DNA of 22,048 nt from a virus. Of this stretch, positions 1-7,906 are shown in pieces. A model generated the notes under the pieces. That model made no database searches. It was not told the DNA's origin and was given only the letters and a program-made list of their open reading frames with translations. The number at the start of each line of letters is the position of its first letter. Position 1 is the first letter of the stretch. The translations under genes and the position numbers were made by a program. The stretch lies in IMG/VR virus record IMGVR_UViG_3300046003_001035, positions 1 through 22,048 of that record; one strand, given 5' to 3'.

Positions 1-6
1 GCAAAA

Positions 7-282
7 ATGGCAAGATGGGTAGCACCTGACAGGGGTGTAAAAGAAACTGTTATTGGCGGACAAAGTTATTTCACTGATCGCCAGGGTATTTACAATGTAG
101 AAAACAAGGCACATCAGAAGGCAATGAAGGCTGAAGGATTTTTTGAAGCATCACTTAATCCAATTTCTAGTGATGACCGCAAGCGCGGATTTAGTTGCGT
201 AGAATGTGGCTTTGAGGGCTGGTTTCGCAAGTGTGGGCGTTGCGGATACGAGTCACAAGAAACACCGCGAGATGGAGAATAA
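7..282 (+). CDS. Small zinc-ribbon protein of the head-tail gene block
   Basis: A 91-aa protein whose C-terminal third carries CVEC and CGRC pairs about 10 residues apart, a typical zinc-ribbon knuckle. The rest is polar, with no signal peptide or membrane segment. It sits 3 nt before the head-tail connector gene, in the place where phages of this architecture keep small genes between the capsid and connector genes, so a virion-associated or assembly role is plausible but unproven. The ATG at position 7 is the first in-frame start. Only six bases precede it, so a ribosome binding site cannot be judged and a start upstream of the window cannot be excluded. I do not recognise a named family. 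Confidence 0.7.
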   Translation: MARWVAPDRGVKETVIGGQSYFTDRQGIYNVENKAHQKAMKAEGFFEASLNPISSDDRKRGFSCVECGFEGWFRKCGRCGYESQETPRDGE

Positions 283-285
283 ATC

Positions 286-1179
286 ATGGCCGTAGGTATC
301 ACGCCCGACATTAGTAATGAGAACCCATACATTAGTGTGGCGGAATACAAAAACGCGCCAACGGCAATCAACTATGACATGTTGGTTGTGGGAGGTAACG
401 CCGCGGCACAAGACGCAGAACTTGCAGAAGTTATTTTGCGCGCTTCTTCATACATGAATGAGTACCTCAACCAAAATCTTGTGGCCAGTCAGTACACAGA
501 AACACAGCGCATACGCTATTCAGCGTCAGGCGGGTACTACGCACTACACCCATACAACGCGCCTATTGTTTCTCTTTCAGCATTTTATTACGGGGCAAAC
601 CCAAATCAATTAAATGAATTACAGGACTGCTCAATAGCATGGTTTGAAGGGCAACAAATCATTATTCCTGGCAATCAAATTGGTTGGAACTATACATCTC
701 AAGGCCCGCTTCAGTTTGGCGGATCTATTGGGCAAAGCAATTACACATTTACTAAATACACATACATTGCGGGATACGCCAACACGGAATTAGCGGTGGC
801 AACCCTTGCAGGAGATAGCACTTTAACCGTGGCAAGTGGTACAGGTATTTTGGCAGGTGAGCAATACCGCATTTTTGATGGTCAGAGAACTGAGCGCGTA
901 ACGGTTGCAAGCAACTATGTTTATGGATCAACAACAGTTCCTTTGGCTTCTCCTATGGTCTTTGCTCATGGCGTTGGGGCAACATTTAGCAACCTGCCAA
1001 CTGTTCTCAAGCAAGCCTGTATTTTAATTACAACGGCATTTATTAAAATGCGTGGTGATGCTTCTACAACTATGGCTTACACAACCTCACCTTCAGGCAA
1101 CATTCCTGGTTCAGTGCGCTACGGCAATGACCTGGCCGTTGCGCTAGACATGGTGAACAAGTACCGCAGGATCAGATAA
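286..1179 (+). CDS. Head-tail connector (gp6-like adaptor)
   Basis: A 297-aa protein whose first 70 residues look like the helical N-terminus of HK97 gp6-type head-tail adaptors: ISVAEYKNAP followed by a helix of the type EVILRASSYMNEYLNQ. The C-terminal part (about residues 235-297) returns to helical sequence, while the middle (about 80-230) is rich in T, S, G and Y and looks like an inserted beta domain, which makes the protein longer than a minimal adaptor. Such proteins form a ring under the portal and join head to tail. A GGAG sits upstream of the ATG. The stop shares a base with the next start (TAATG), indicating translational coupling. Position and composition support the call; I had no profile search. 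Confidence 0.7.
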   Translation: MAVGITPDISNENPYISVAEYKNAPTAINYDMLVVGGNAAAQDAELAEVILRASSYMNEYLNQNLVASQYTETQRIRYSASGGYYALHPYNAPIVSLSAFYYGANPNQLNELQDCSIAWFEGQQIIIPGNQIGWNYTSQGPLQFGGSIGQSNYTFTKYTYIAGYANTELAVATLAGDSTLTVASGTGILAGEQYRIFDGQRTERVTVASNYVYGSTTVPLASPMVFAHGVGATFSNLPTVLKQACILITTAFIKMRGDASTTMAYTTSPSGNIPGSVRYGNDLAVALDMVNKYRRIR

Positions 1180-1685
1180 TGCCTGCCGTACCTACTCTTA
1201 CAGGCCGCAACGCGGTACGCCAAACGCTATCTTTATTTTTAGCCAACCCGCGCATCACAAATGTCAATCAGGTTTTTACATCTTTCCCAAAAATCATCAA
1301 TTACCAGGTAAACGCTGAACCAGGTCAGGCCACAAGAGCGGCAATTGTTATTTACATTGCTGATGAGTATGAAACCCGTTTGGCTATTGGTGGAGCAACT
1401 GATGGTTGGAAGCGTGTGGACTACACCGTAATTGTTCAGATTTTCTGCATTTCTTTTCATAGAGAGGCAGAAGATGTTATGACTGACTTTGACACAATCG
1501 TTGATAACATCAAAGAACGCTTGAGATCAGATCATAACTTTGGCGATCCAACAGGTAATTTAGTTTGGCAAGGTGCAGAGCCAGTTATTCAGGCCCGCTA
1601 TGGAGAACCTTCTACTGAAAAAGAAGGCGTTACAGAAATCTTTGCTGAGATACAATTTCCAGTAACACAGATGATCCAGGCATAA
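1179..1685 (+). CDS. Tail terminator / neck protein candidate
   Basis: A 168-aa protein with the look of siphovirus tail-terminator or head-tail joining proteins: an N-terminal helix (NAVRQTLSLFLA), beta strands in the centre (YTVIVQIFCISF), a helix with DFDTIVDNIKERLRSDHNF, and a C-terminal strand ending FAEIQFPVTQM. Tail terminators cap the tail tube and fix its length before the head is joined. The gene follows the connector by a TAATG overlap and precedes the major tail protein, exactly where a terminator is expected. A separate HK97-gp10-like gene lies further down at 3552, so this one is more likely the terminator than the gp10-type neck protein. The call rests mostly on position and size. 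Confidence 0.6.
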   Translation: MPAVPTLTGRNAVRQTLSLFLANPRITNVNQVFTSFPKIINYQVNAEPGQATRAAIVIYIADEYETRLAIGGATDGWKRVDYTVIVQIFCISFHREAEDVMTDFDTIVDNIKERLRSDHNFGDPTGNLVWQGAEPVIQARYGEPSTEKEGVTEIFAEIQFPVTQMIQA

Positions 1686-1693
1686 GGAGCAAA

Positions 1694-1903
1694 ATGAAGT
1701 ACAAATACAATGGAACTGATGAACGCGTGTTCCCTAGTGTTGGGGTAACTGTAAAACCTGGTGATGAGTTTGACGCACCTGAAGGATTTGTTGCCGCAAA
1801 TGTAACACTTGCAGGCGCAAAGCCATCAGTCACAGAACCAACAGAACCAAAAGAAACAACAACCACTATGTCTGCCGCGTCAGACAAGAAACTAGGAGCG
1901 TGA
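1694..1903 (+). CDS. Small protein between tail terminator and tail tube genes
   Basis: A 69-aa protein. The first 45 residues look like a small beta-rich module (KYKYNGTDERVFPSVGVTVKPGDEF), followed by a T/E/P/K-rich, probably disordered tail with repeated TEPTEP/KETTTT sequence. The ATG is preceded by AAGGAG at good spacing. The gene sits immediately before the major tail protein, a slot where many siphoviruses carry a short accessory gene. There is no recognisable domain. It could be a tail-associated or assembly factor; function unknown. Confidence 0.7.
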   Translation: MKYKYNGTDERVFPSVGVTVKPGDEFDAPEGFVAANVTLAGAKPSVTEPTEPKETTTTMSAASDKKLGA

Positions 1904-1907
1904 AATA

Positions 1908-2894
1908 ATGTCTGTTCAACAGTCCGTACGCTCGTACTTAGGTATTGCTAAAGAAGCAACCCGCGGTACGGCAGTAGCACCAACCGACTTCATTCCAGTA
2001 ATGAAGGACGCATTAAAGCCAGTGGACATTGTTGATCCACTTTATGACACAGGCTTGCGTGGATCAAATGCTTTGAATTACAACTACATTCCAGGCCGCA
2101 CACGCTCAACCGTAGATTTTGGTGGCGCAGTATTTGCAGACACCGTGGGCTACGGCATTGCAGGCGTTTTGGGATCAGTAGCAACTACTGGCGCATCTGC
2201 ACCATACACTCACACAATCTCACTATTTAACAGCCTTGCATCAGGTGGAGATGTTCAGCCAATTTCTTACACAATGACTGATTTCTACGCCGTAGATGTT
2301 CGCTCATACCCTGGTTGCCAGTTTTCTGACTTCTCATTGAAGTTCAATGCAGACGGCATGCTTGAGTATGATGCAAAATCAACAGGTTGGGCATCTGAAG
2401 TTGTTTCAGATCCAACACCTACATTCTCAACAGTTCTTCCTACACCAGTGTGGCGCGGTACTGTTTCTGTTGGTGGATCTACCGTAGCAACTGCTATGAC
2501 TGGCAACATTGACATGAAGCGCCCTGCAACACCTATCTATGGCATCTCAGCAACACAAGATCCATACCAGGTTTTCTTAGGCCCACTAGAAGTTACAGGC
2601 AAGATTACATTTGTCATGGAAGATGACTCTGAATTGCTTAACTTCCTTAACAACACACAACCTGCACTTGTGTTTAACTGGGCTTACGGTTCAGGTGCAT
2701 CTGAAGTTCAGATCCAGGCAACTCTTACTAAGGGCGCTTACACCACTGGTGTGATTGAACGCGGTGAAGATTTTGTACAGGTATCTGTTGATTTCAATGC
2801 GCAAGCAAACACAACTGATGATGGTGCTTCAGGAGGTTTCTCACCTATTAAGTGGGTACTCAAGAACGCTAAGCCATCAGGCACATACGCATAA
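1908..2894 (+). CDS. Major tail (tube) protein
   Basis: A 328-aa protein that opens with QSVRSYLGIAKEATRGTAVAP, a start very characteristic of actinophage major tail proteins, and continues with alternating beta segments, abundant G, T, S and V, and few cysteines. Major tail proteins polymerise as hexameric rings around the tape measure to make the tail tube. The gene precedes the chaperone and tape-measure genes, as is standard, and is followed at once by a strong hairpin (2908-2951) that would isolate this highly expressed gene from those downstream. The ATG at 1908 lies 4 nt after the preceding stop, with an AGGAG at 1893-1897. Tail tube is much better supported than capsid, given the order of neighbouring genes. 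Confidence 0.85.
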   Translation: MSVQQSVRSYLGIAKEATRGTAVAPTDFIPVMKDALKPVDIVDPLYDTGLRGSNALNYNYIPGRTRSTVDFGGAVFADTVGYGIAGVLGSVATTGASAPYTHTISLFNSLASGGDVQPISYTMTDFYAVDVRSYPGCQFSDFSLKFNADGMLEYDAKSTGWASEVVSDPTPTFSTVLPTPVWRGTVSVGGSTVATAMTGNIDMKRPATPIYGISATQDPYQVFLGPLEVTGKITFVMEDDSELLNFLNNTQPALVFNWAYGSGASEVQIQATLTKGAYTTGVIERGEDFVQVSVDFNAQANTTDDGASGGFSPIKWVLKNAKPSGTYA

Positions 2895-2907
2895 CTAGAT
2901 CAGGGCG

Positions 2908-2965
2908 GCGGTGTGGTTGAGGGCGATTGCCTTCCCGCTCTCCCACACCGCTTGCTCTCCTTTTT
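2908..2965 (+). terminator. Hairpin terminator or attenuator after the tail tube gene
   Basis: GCGGTGTGG (2908-2916) pairs perfectly with CCACACCGC (2943-2951). After a two-base bulge, seven further pairs form (2919-2925 with 2936-2942, one of them G-T), leaving a loop of about 10 nt. The T5 run (2961-2965) starts 9 nt after the stem, with several Cs before it. The spacing is looser than in a textbook intrinsic terminator, so read-through, attenuation or 3'-end protection of the tail-tube mRNA are also possible. Confidence 0.65.
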
Positions 2966-2967
2966 AG

Positions 2968-2973
2968 TATGAT
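2968..2973 (+). promoter_or_regulatory. Possible -10 element before the chaperone/tape-measure operon
   Basis: TATGAT lies just after the T run of the hairpin and 28 nt before the chaperone ATG, leaving room for a short leader with a strong AGGAGG at 2992-2997. No good -35 hexamer is visible at 16-18 nt upstream, because that stretch is the 3' arm of the hairpin. Weak evidence for a promoter that would restart transcription after the terminator. Confidence 0.25.
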
Positions 2974-3001
2974 TTAGGAAGGCAAACTAACAGGAGGCAA
3001 C

Positions 3002-3358
3002 ATGTCTAAAGAAGTAACACTGCCATCAGGCGCAAAAGTAACTCTAAAAGATCCATCAACCCTGCGCGTAAAAGATCGCAAAAATGTTATGCGCAGTGCA
3101 GACAATGCAACGGGTGGAGATCTAACAAAAGCACTTGCATTAGGTGATGCACTTATTGCAATGCTTGTTGAGTCATGGTCATTTGATTTAATTCCGCCAT
3201 CAATCAAACTTGAGTCATTAGATGAATTAACAATGACAGATTATGACGCTTTGGTAGAACATACAAAAGACGCTCAAAAGTATTTGTTCCCTAATTTGGC
3301 TGAAACGCCACAGTCAGAGGCAGACCCAAAAGCGCTTGGCGAGAACTCCAACGCCTAA
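3002..3358 (+). CDS. Tail assembly chaperone, short form (G-like)
   Basis: A 118-aa protein (MSKEVTLPSGAKVTLKDPS start) with the small acidic, helix-rich profile of siphovirus tail assembly chaperones, located between tail tube and tape measure where this chaperone belongs. In lambda and many other phages, gpG and the frameshifted gpGT coat the tape measure and recruit tail tube subunits. A strong AGGAGG precedes the ATG. Near the 3' end, a C CCA AAA heptamer in the reading frame (3325-3331) provides a -1 slip into the downstream frame, listed as the fusion form. The in-frame stop at 3356-3358 gives the short product. Confidence 0.85.
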   Translation: MSKEVTLPSGAKVTLKDPSTLRVKDRKNVMRSADNATGGDLTKALALGDALIAMLVESWSFDLIPPSIKLESLDELTMTDYDALVEHTKDAQKYLFPNLAETPQSEADPKALGENSNA

Positions 3359-3552
3359 AATGGTTACTCAAGGGTGGGGAAAGGCATGAAGCCTTTTCCT
3401 ATCCTGATGAGTATTGGTATTACTACCAAATGGCAGAGCGGTTTGGTTGGACACCTGAGCAAGTAGATAATTTGCCCGCTGATAAAGCGGATTGGTTGTT
3501 AGCAATTGCGGCAACTATTGATCAGGTAAAAACAGAAGGGTTGAAAGAATAA
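3002..3552 (+). CDS. Tail assembly chaperone, -1 frameshift fusion (GT-like)
   Basis: The -1 frame is open from 3304 to a TAA at 3550-3552 and has no good start of its own. If the ribosome slips back one base on CCCAAAA (3325-3331), the product continues with SAWRELQRLKWLLKGG and then HEAFSYPDEYWYYYQMAERFG, for a total of 183 aa. The extension is aromatic-rich with a WTPEQVDNLPADKADWLLA segment, a typical T-domain pattern. The slippery site lies within the overlap of the two frames, as required. The fusion stop overlaps the next ATG (TAATG). The direction and position of the shift are read directly from the sequence; efficiency is unknown. Confidence 0.85.
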
Positions 3553-4022
3553 TGGCTGAAATTGTTATTACCAACCTTAAAGATGTTCTCGCCGCAATTG
3601 ATGGATCTGCAACAAAAATAGAACAAGGCGCACAACTAGGAATTATGCGCGTGGGTTTGGCTGTTGAACGCCAGGCAAAATTAAACTTTCAAGGCACACG
3701 CAGTTATGAAAAACGCACAAGTAAAAACGGCAGACCTTATTTAGTTATTACACCTCCAAAACATGTTGGTGGGTCAGGCCCTAATACGGTTACGGGTAAT
3801 CTAAAAAGATCTATTAAAACTACTTACCGTGTTGGCTTAGGTGTTTACACCGCTGAAGTTGGGCCAACAATGATTTATGCCCGTCAGGTAGAAAAGGGCG
3901 GTGGAAAATGGCCGCCAGGGGTAAAATACCCTTACTTAGAACCTGCGGCATTGATGCTATTGCGAAGTGGCAAAATCAACAGGATCTTTACAACCGCTGT
4001 TAGAGAGAAATTGGGGAGTTAA
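3552..4022 (+). CDS. HK97 gp10-like neck / minor tail protein
   Basis: A 156-aa protein with features of the HK97 gp10 family (neck or tail-completion proteins): an N-terminal strand and helix (IVITNLKDVLAAIDGSATKI), a basic central part, TGNLKRSIKTTYRV, then YARQVEKGGGKWP and a C-terminal helix after YPYLEPAALMLL. In most siphoviruses this gene lies between the connector and the tail terminator. Here it sits between the chaperone and tape-measure genes, coupled to the chaperone fusion by TAATG. The family resemblance (TG.L..SI, Y...VE.G, P.L.PAL patterns) is good. A role in joining head to tail is inferred from the family. Confidence 0.7.
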   Translation: MAEIVITNLKDVLAAIDGSATKIEQGAQLGIMRVGLAVERQAKLNFQGTRSYEKRTSKNGRPYLVITPPKHVGGSGPNTVTGNLKRSIKTTYRVGLGVYTAEVGPTMIYARQVEKGGGKWPPGVKYPYLEPAALMLLRSGKINRIFTTAVREKLGS

Positions 4023-4024
4023 TC

Positions 4025-7000
4025 ATGGCTGATCTAATTCCACCAATGCTTATTAAATTACAGGCAGATGTAACTCAACTTAAAGTTGGATTAGCCCAGG
4101 CAGAAAGTGCGCTTCAAGGCGTAGATAAATCTGTTGCCACTGCGTCAAACGGCATGACAAATTTTATAGGCAAAATGAAACAAGTTGGCGCATCAATTGG
4201 TATTGCTTTTGCTGGTACTCAGGTTTTGCAATTTGGTAGAGATGTTATTCAACAGGCAATGGAAGCAGAAGCCCAACAGCAACGCCTAGCGCAATTGATG
4301 AAAGTAACGGTTGGTGCAACTGATGAGCAGATAGCCTCACTTAATGCGCAGGCTGATGCGTTGGAAAAAGTTGGCGTAATTACAGGCGGCAACATTACGC
4401 AAACACAATCACAGTTGGCAACATTCAATTTGCAAACTGACACTATTAAAAAATTAACGCCTGCAATTCTTGATTATGTCACCGCTGAAAAAGGCGCTAA
4501 CGCAAGCGCTGATGAGTTTAAGCAGATGACAAATGGATTGGCACAAGCGCTTAACGGCAATTTTGGATCTCTTACAAGAGTAGGTTTTGTTCTTGACGAT
4601 CACACAAAAAAACTTATTTCATCAGGAACAGAAGCAGAACGCGCCGCGGCTATTGTTGATGTGTTGGACTCAACTTACAAAGGTTTTAATGAGTCATTAA
4701 GAGATACGCCTGAAGGTCAGATGCAAGGCTTGATTAACGATTTTAACAAATTAAAAGAAGATTTAGGTAAAGCGTTACTTCCTGCATTACGCGCATTTAT
4801 GAGTTTTCTTACTAGCACTGTAATTCCTACGCTTAGAACATTTGGCAAATTAATTGCAGACAATGCAGAGGCGCTTAAAATGTACGCGGGTATTGTTTTG
4901 GGTGGTGCGGCGGCGTTTTATGTAGTGCGCGGTGCAATGATTGCCACTAAAGCCGTAATGGTTGTTTATACAGCGGTCACTAAATCAATGGCCGCGGGTC
5001 ACACATTAGCGGCTATTGCAACATTAAATTTCCGTGGCGCAATGATGATGCTTAACATGGCAATTCGCGCAAATCCAATTGGTGCAATCATCACCGCATT
5101 AACTGTTTTGGGTGCGGCGTTTGTTTTTGCATGGAAGAAATCAGAGACATTTAGAGGCATTGTCATCAAGGGTGTTCAAATAGTTCTCACTGGTTTTGCC
5201 TATTTAGTTCAAGGTATTGGCAAATTTATTGGCATGCTTGCAAAAGTTCCTGGCATGGGTTGGGCTAAAGGCATTGCAGATGGTGCTAAAAAAGCATCAG
5301 ACTCAATTAAAGAAACAAGTAAAAATTTATCAGATCTTAAAAGTTCTGTTAAAAGCGGCTACGGTGAAGGTGCGTTTACTTATGGCAGTGGTACGGGTTC
5401 AGGCGGCGGCGGTGGCGGCGGCGGTGGAGGCGGCCTTGATGACAAAGCAAAAAAGAAACTTGAAGGCTACAAAAAAGATGTAGCAAAAATTTACAATGAC
5501 ATGAATAAGGTCATTGCTGAGGCTCAAGAGAAGGCTCAAGAAGCCCTTGAAGCCCGCAACGAAAAAATGTTTGATGCGCACAAAAAGTATGATGAACGCG
5601 TTGCTGATCTTAAAAAGCGTTTTAGAGAAGCCAATGATGAAGCAGATAAGCGTTTTGAAGATGCTAAGGCAGATGCGCTTAACCGCAGAAATAAGGCTGA
5701 AACAGAAGCAAACAAGCGTTTCAGAGAAGTCACAGATGCTATTGAAAAAGATTACGCTGACAAAAAAGCAGATCTTCTTAAAGCCAACAATGAAAAACTT
5801 GATGACATTCGCAAAAAAGCCGCTGATAAAACTCTTGATTTAATTCAAGCCGCCGCGGAAAAACAATCTAACATTCTTCAACAGTCAATTGATCGTTTGC
5901 GTAATGCTTTTGCGTCTAAAACCAAATTTGATTTAGGTGAAGTATTTAAGGGTGGCGCAGACACCGCTGACAAACTTCTTGCTGATCTTAAAGAAAAATT
6001 AGCGGCGGCAAAACAATTACAGGCTAACGCCGCCGCCCTTGCTGGTGCAGGTTACAGCCAGGTGTTTATTGAAGAAGTTGTAAAACAAGGCCCTGAAGCG
6101 GGTAACAAAATTGCTGAAGCACTTAAAGCCGCTTCTCCTGAAGCCACTAAAGAATTACAAGATTTATACAATCAAGTAGAAACTGTTTCAGAGCATGGGT
6201 TAGATGCGCTTGCTAAAACCATGAACGCAGGGGGCAAACTTGCTACTGAAGAATTAATGGTTTCTTTTAATAAAGTATCCGCTGATCTTAAACAATCATT
6301 AAGCGCAGTTAATACTGAAATGAATGAGGCGTTGGCTGATGCTAATAAAGCATACAGCGAAGCAATGACTGAGGCTGAAGTAGTACGCAAAGAAAAAATG
6401 GCTGATGCTAATAAGACTCTTTTAGAGGCTTTGGCTGATACTAAGGCCACTTATGATGAAGCCTTAGCAGAGGCTACAAAGGCACTTACAGAGGCTAGAG
6501 CAGACGCACAAAAGAACCTTAGTGAAGGACTGGCAGAGGCTCAGAAAACCCTTCAGGAAGCGCTTACAGAGGCTCAAAAAGCCTATGAAGATGCCATTGA
6601 TGAAATCAATAAAGCCACACAAGAAAAACTTGATGCGCTTATGGAAAAACTTAGAGAAGTTGCCGCGCTTATGGCCGAACTTGGTGCAAAAAATGCTTCA
6701 TTAAACGCGTTAAAAAATGCTCCAAATTATGATGAAATTGTGCCTGAGACATACGGGCCGCCAGTTCAAGTTTCACCTGGCGTAACAGTTATTCCAACAA
6801 GTGATGCAAGTGATGAAACAATTAATGCCGCCGCCGCCGCCGCTGTTAAACTTGTTGGTGGAAGTACAAATGTTACGGTCAATGGTGTAAACCTTACAGA
6901 TCCTAATGGAACGGCCTCCGCTCTTGTTTCTATTATTAAATACGGTCAGACAGTAAGGGTGGCAACTTCATTGGCTAATGGCTTAGACATAACTGGCATT

Positions 7001-7039
7001 AAAGCGGCTCAATACGGATTTCAAGGTGCGGCAAAATGA
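4025..7039 (+). CDS. Tape measure protein
   Basis: A 1004-aa protein, the longest in the window, directly after the chaperone and gp10-like genes. Tape measures set tail length and help move DNA through the host envelope. Visible layout: N-terminal helical part (1-280); several hydrophobic segments (about 285-410, e.g. IVLGGAAAFYVV and IGAIITALTVLGAAF) suited to membrane insertion; a glycine-only linker (about 459-470, encoded near 5399-5435); long charged coiled-coil stretches (about 475-640 and 755-900) with repeated EAxKA and ADANK units; and a C-terminal beta-rich part (about 905-1004). By the usual approximation of 1.5 angstrom per residue, it would correspond to a tail of roughly 150 nm. 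The stop overlaps the next start (ATGA). Confidence 0.93.
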   Translation: MADLIPPMLIKLQADVTQLKVGLAQAESALQGVDKSVATASNGMTNFIGKMKQVGASIGIAFAGTQVLQFGRDVIQQAMEAEAQQQRLAQLMKVTVGATDEQIASLNAQADALEKVGVITGGNITQTQSQLATFNLQTDTIKKLTPAILDYVTAEKGANASADEFKQMTNGLAQALNGNFGSLTRVGFVLDDHTKKLISSGTEAERAAAIVDVLDSTYKGFNESLRDTPEGQMQGLINDFNKLKEDLGKALLPALRAFMSFLTSTVIPTLRTFGKLIADNAEALKMYAGIVLGGAAAFYVVRGAMIATKAVMVVYTAVTKSMAAGHTLAAIATLNFRGAMMMLNMAIRANPIGAIITALTVLGAAFVFAWKKSETFRGIVIKGVQIVLTGFAYLVQGIGKFIGMLAKVPGMGWAKGIADGAKKASDSIKETSKNLSDLKSSVKSGYGEGAFTYGSGTGSGGGGGGGGGGGLDDKAKKKLEGYKKDVAKIYNDMNKVIAEAQEKAQEALEARNEKMFDAHKKYDERVADLKKRFREANDEADKRFEDAKADALNRRNKAETEANKRFREVTDAIEKDYADKKADLLKANNEKLDDIRKKAADKTLDLIQAAAEKQSNILQQSIDRLRNAFASKTKFDLGEVFKGGADTADKLLADLKEKLAAAKQLQANAAALAGAGYSQVFIEEVVKQGPEAGNKIAEALKAASPEATKELQDLYNQVETVSEHGLDALAKTMNAGGKLATEELMVSFNKVSADLKQSLSAVNTEMNEALADANKAYSEAMTEAEVVRKEKMADANKTLLEALADTKATYDEALAEATKALTEARADAQKNLSEGLAEAQKTLQEALTEAQKAYEDAIDEINKATQEKLDALMEKLREVAALMAELGAKNASLNALKNAPNYDEIVPETYGPPVQVSPGVTVIPTSDASDETINAAAAAAVKLVGGSTNVTVNGVNLTDPNGTASALVSIIKYGQTVRVATSLANGLDITGIKAAQYGFQGAAK

Positions 7040-7896
7040 CAACATTAAATCAAGTTTATTCATTTGCTTTTAACAATCAAGTTTTTGGAGGCGCAGGTTC
7101 TCCTTATCAAATTCTTAGCGTTGATGGCCTTGAGTCGTTGCCTAGTATCCGCAATCAAGATGATAACCGCGGATACCATGATGGCATGTTTACAGGGCGA
7201 GATTTTCTAAACGGAAGAACTATCTCTATTATTTTTAATACTTTTGGTGATAATAATGGATCTGCCCAAACAAATTACAACACTATTCAAAGCGTTCTTT
7301 TGCCACAAACATCAGGCACAACGCCGCTTTATTTTAAGTTCCCAAACATTCCTACAAGTGAACAATTTGTAAACGCTCGCGTACGCGGTTTGCGCACAAC
7401 AGTTGATCCCAATTACACCTACGGATACATTACATCTCAAGTTGAATTTTTTTGTCCTGATCCAAATTATTACAACAGCAATTTGCAAACCGCCAACATG
7501 CTTATTAGCGCGGCTTTAGGGCGCACTTACAACAAGACATTTAATTACACATACGGCGGCGGTTCTTCTAGCGTTACAACTACAATTTCTAACATTGGGT
7601 GGGCTACTACTTATCCAACAATTACTATTCAAGGCCCTATTACAAATCCTATTATTGGTAATACAACTACTGGCAATACACTTAATTTTACTGGAACTTA
7701 CAGCGCGTTAGACATTTTGGAAATTGATCTTTACAATCAATTGATTACGCTCAACGGCGCGCCTGCTCGTAATCTTTTAATTTCAGGCACTTGGTTTGAT
7801 GCGCCCCCTGGCAATTCAAATTTTTATTTTACAGGCTCAAGTACATTAGCAGGAACTACTCAGGCTACCGTTTCTTGGTATTCTGCGTACATCTAA
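7036..7896 (+). CDS. Distal tail (Dit-like) protein
   Basis: A 286-aa beta-rich protein right after the tape measure, coupled by ATGA. The N-terminal half resembles siphovirus distal tail proteins: a strand followed by a loop (LSVDGLESLPSIRN), then DGMFTGRDFLNGRTISIIF, and an F.CPDPNYYN segment around residues 138-147, a signature seen in many Dit-type proteins just before the second domain. The C-terminal part (160-286) is rich in T, N and G and looks like a second beta sandwich. Dit forms the hub ring at the end of the tail tube to which fibres attach. Family call from motif style and gene order. Confidence 0.75.
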   Translation: MTTLNQVYSFAFNNQVFGGAGSPYQILSVDGLESLPSIRNQDDNRGYHDGMFTGRDFLNGRTISIIFNTFGDNNGSAQTNYNTIQSVLLPQTSGTTPLYFKFPNIPTSEQFVNARVRGLRTTVDPNYTYGYITSQVEFFCPDPNYYNSNLQTANMLISAALGRTYNKTFNYTYGGGSSSVTTTISNIGWATTYPTITIQGPITNPIIGNTTTGNTLNFTGTYSALDILEIDLYNQLITLNGAPARNLLISGTWFDAPPGNSNFYFTGSSTLAGTTQATVSWYSAYI

Positions 7897-7906
7897 AGGA
7901 GAATAA

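Noticed and set aside
5399-5733. Overlapping minus- and plus-strand frames (Ala/Ser/Leu- or Lys/Met/Leu-rich) opposite or out of phase with the tape measure
   Set aside because: They mirror the repetitive coiled-coil codons and glycine run of the tape-measure gene, lack ribosome binding sites, and have extreme composition typical of shadow frames.
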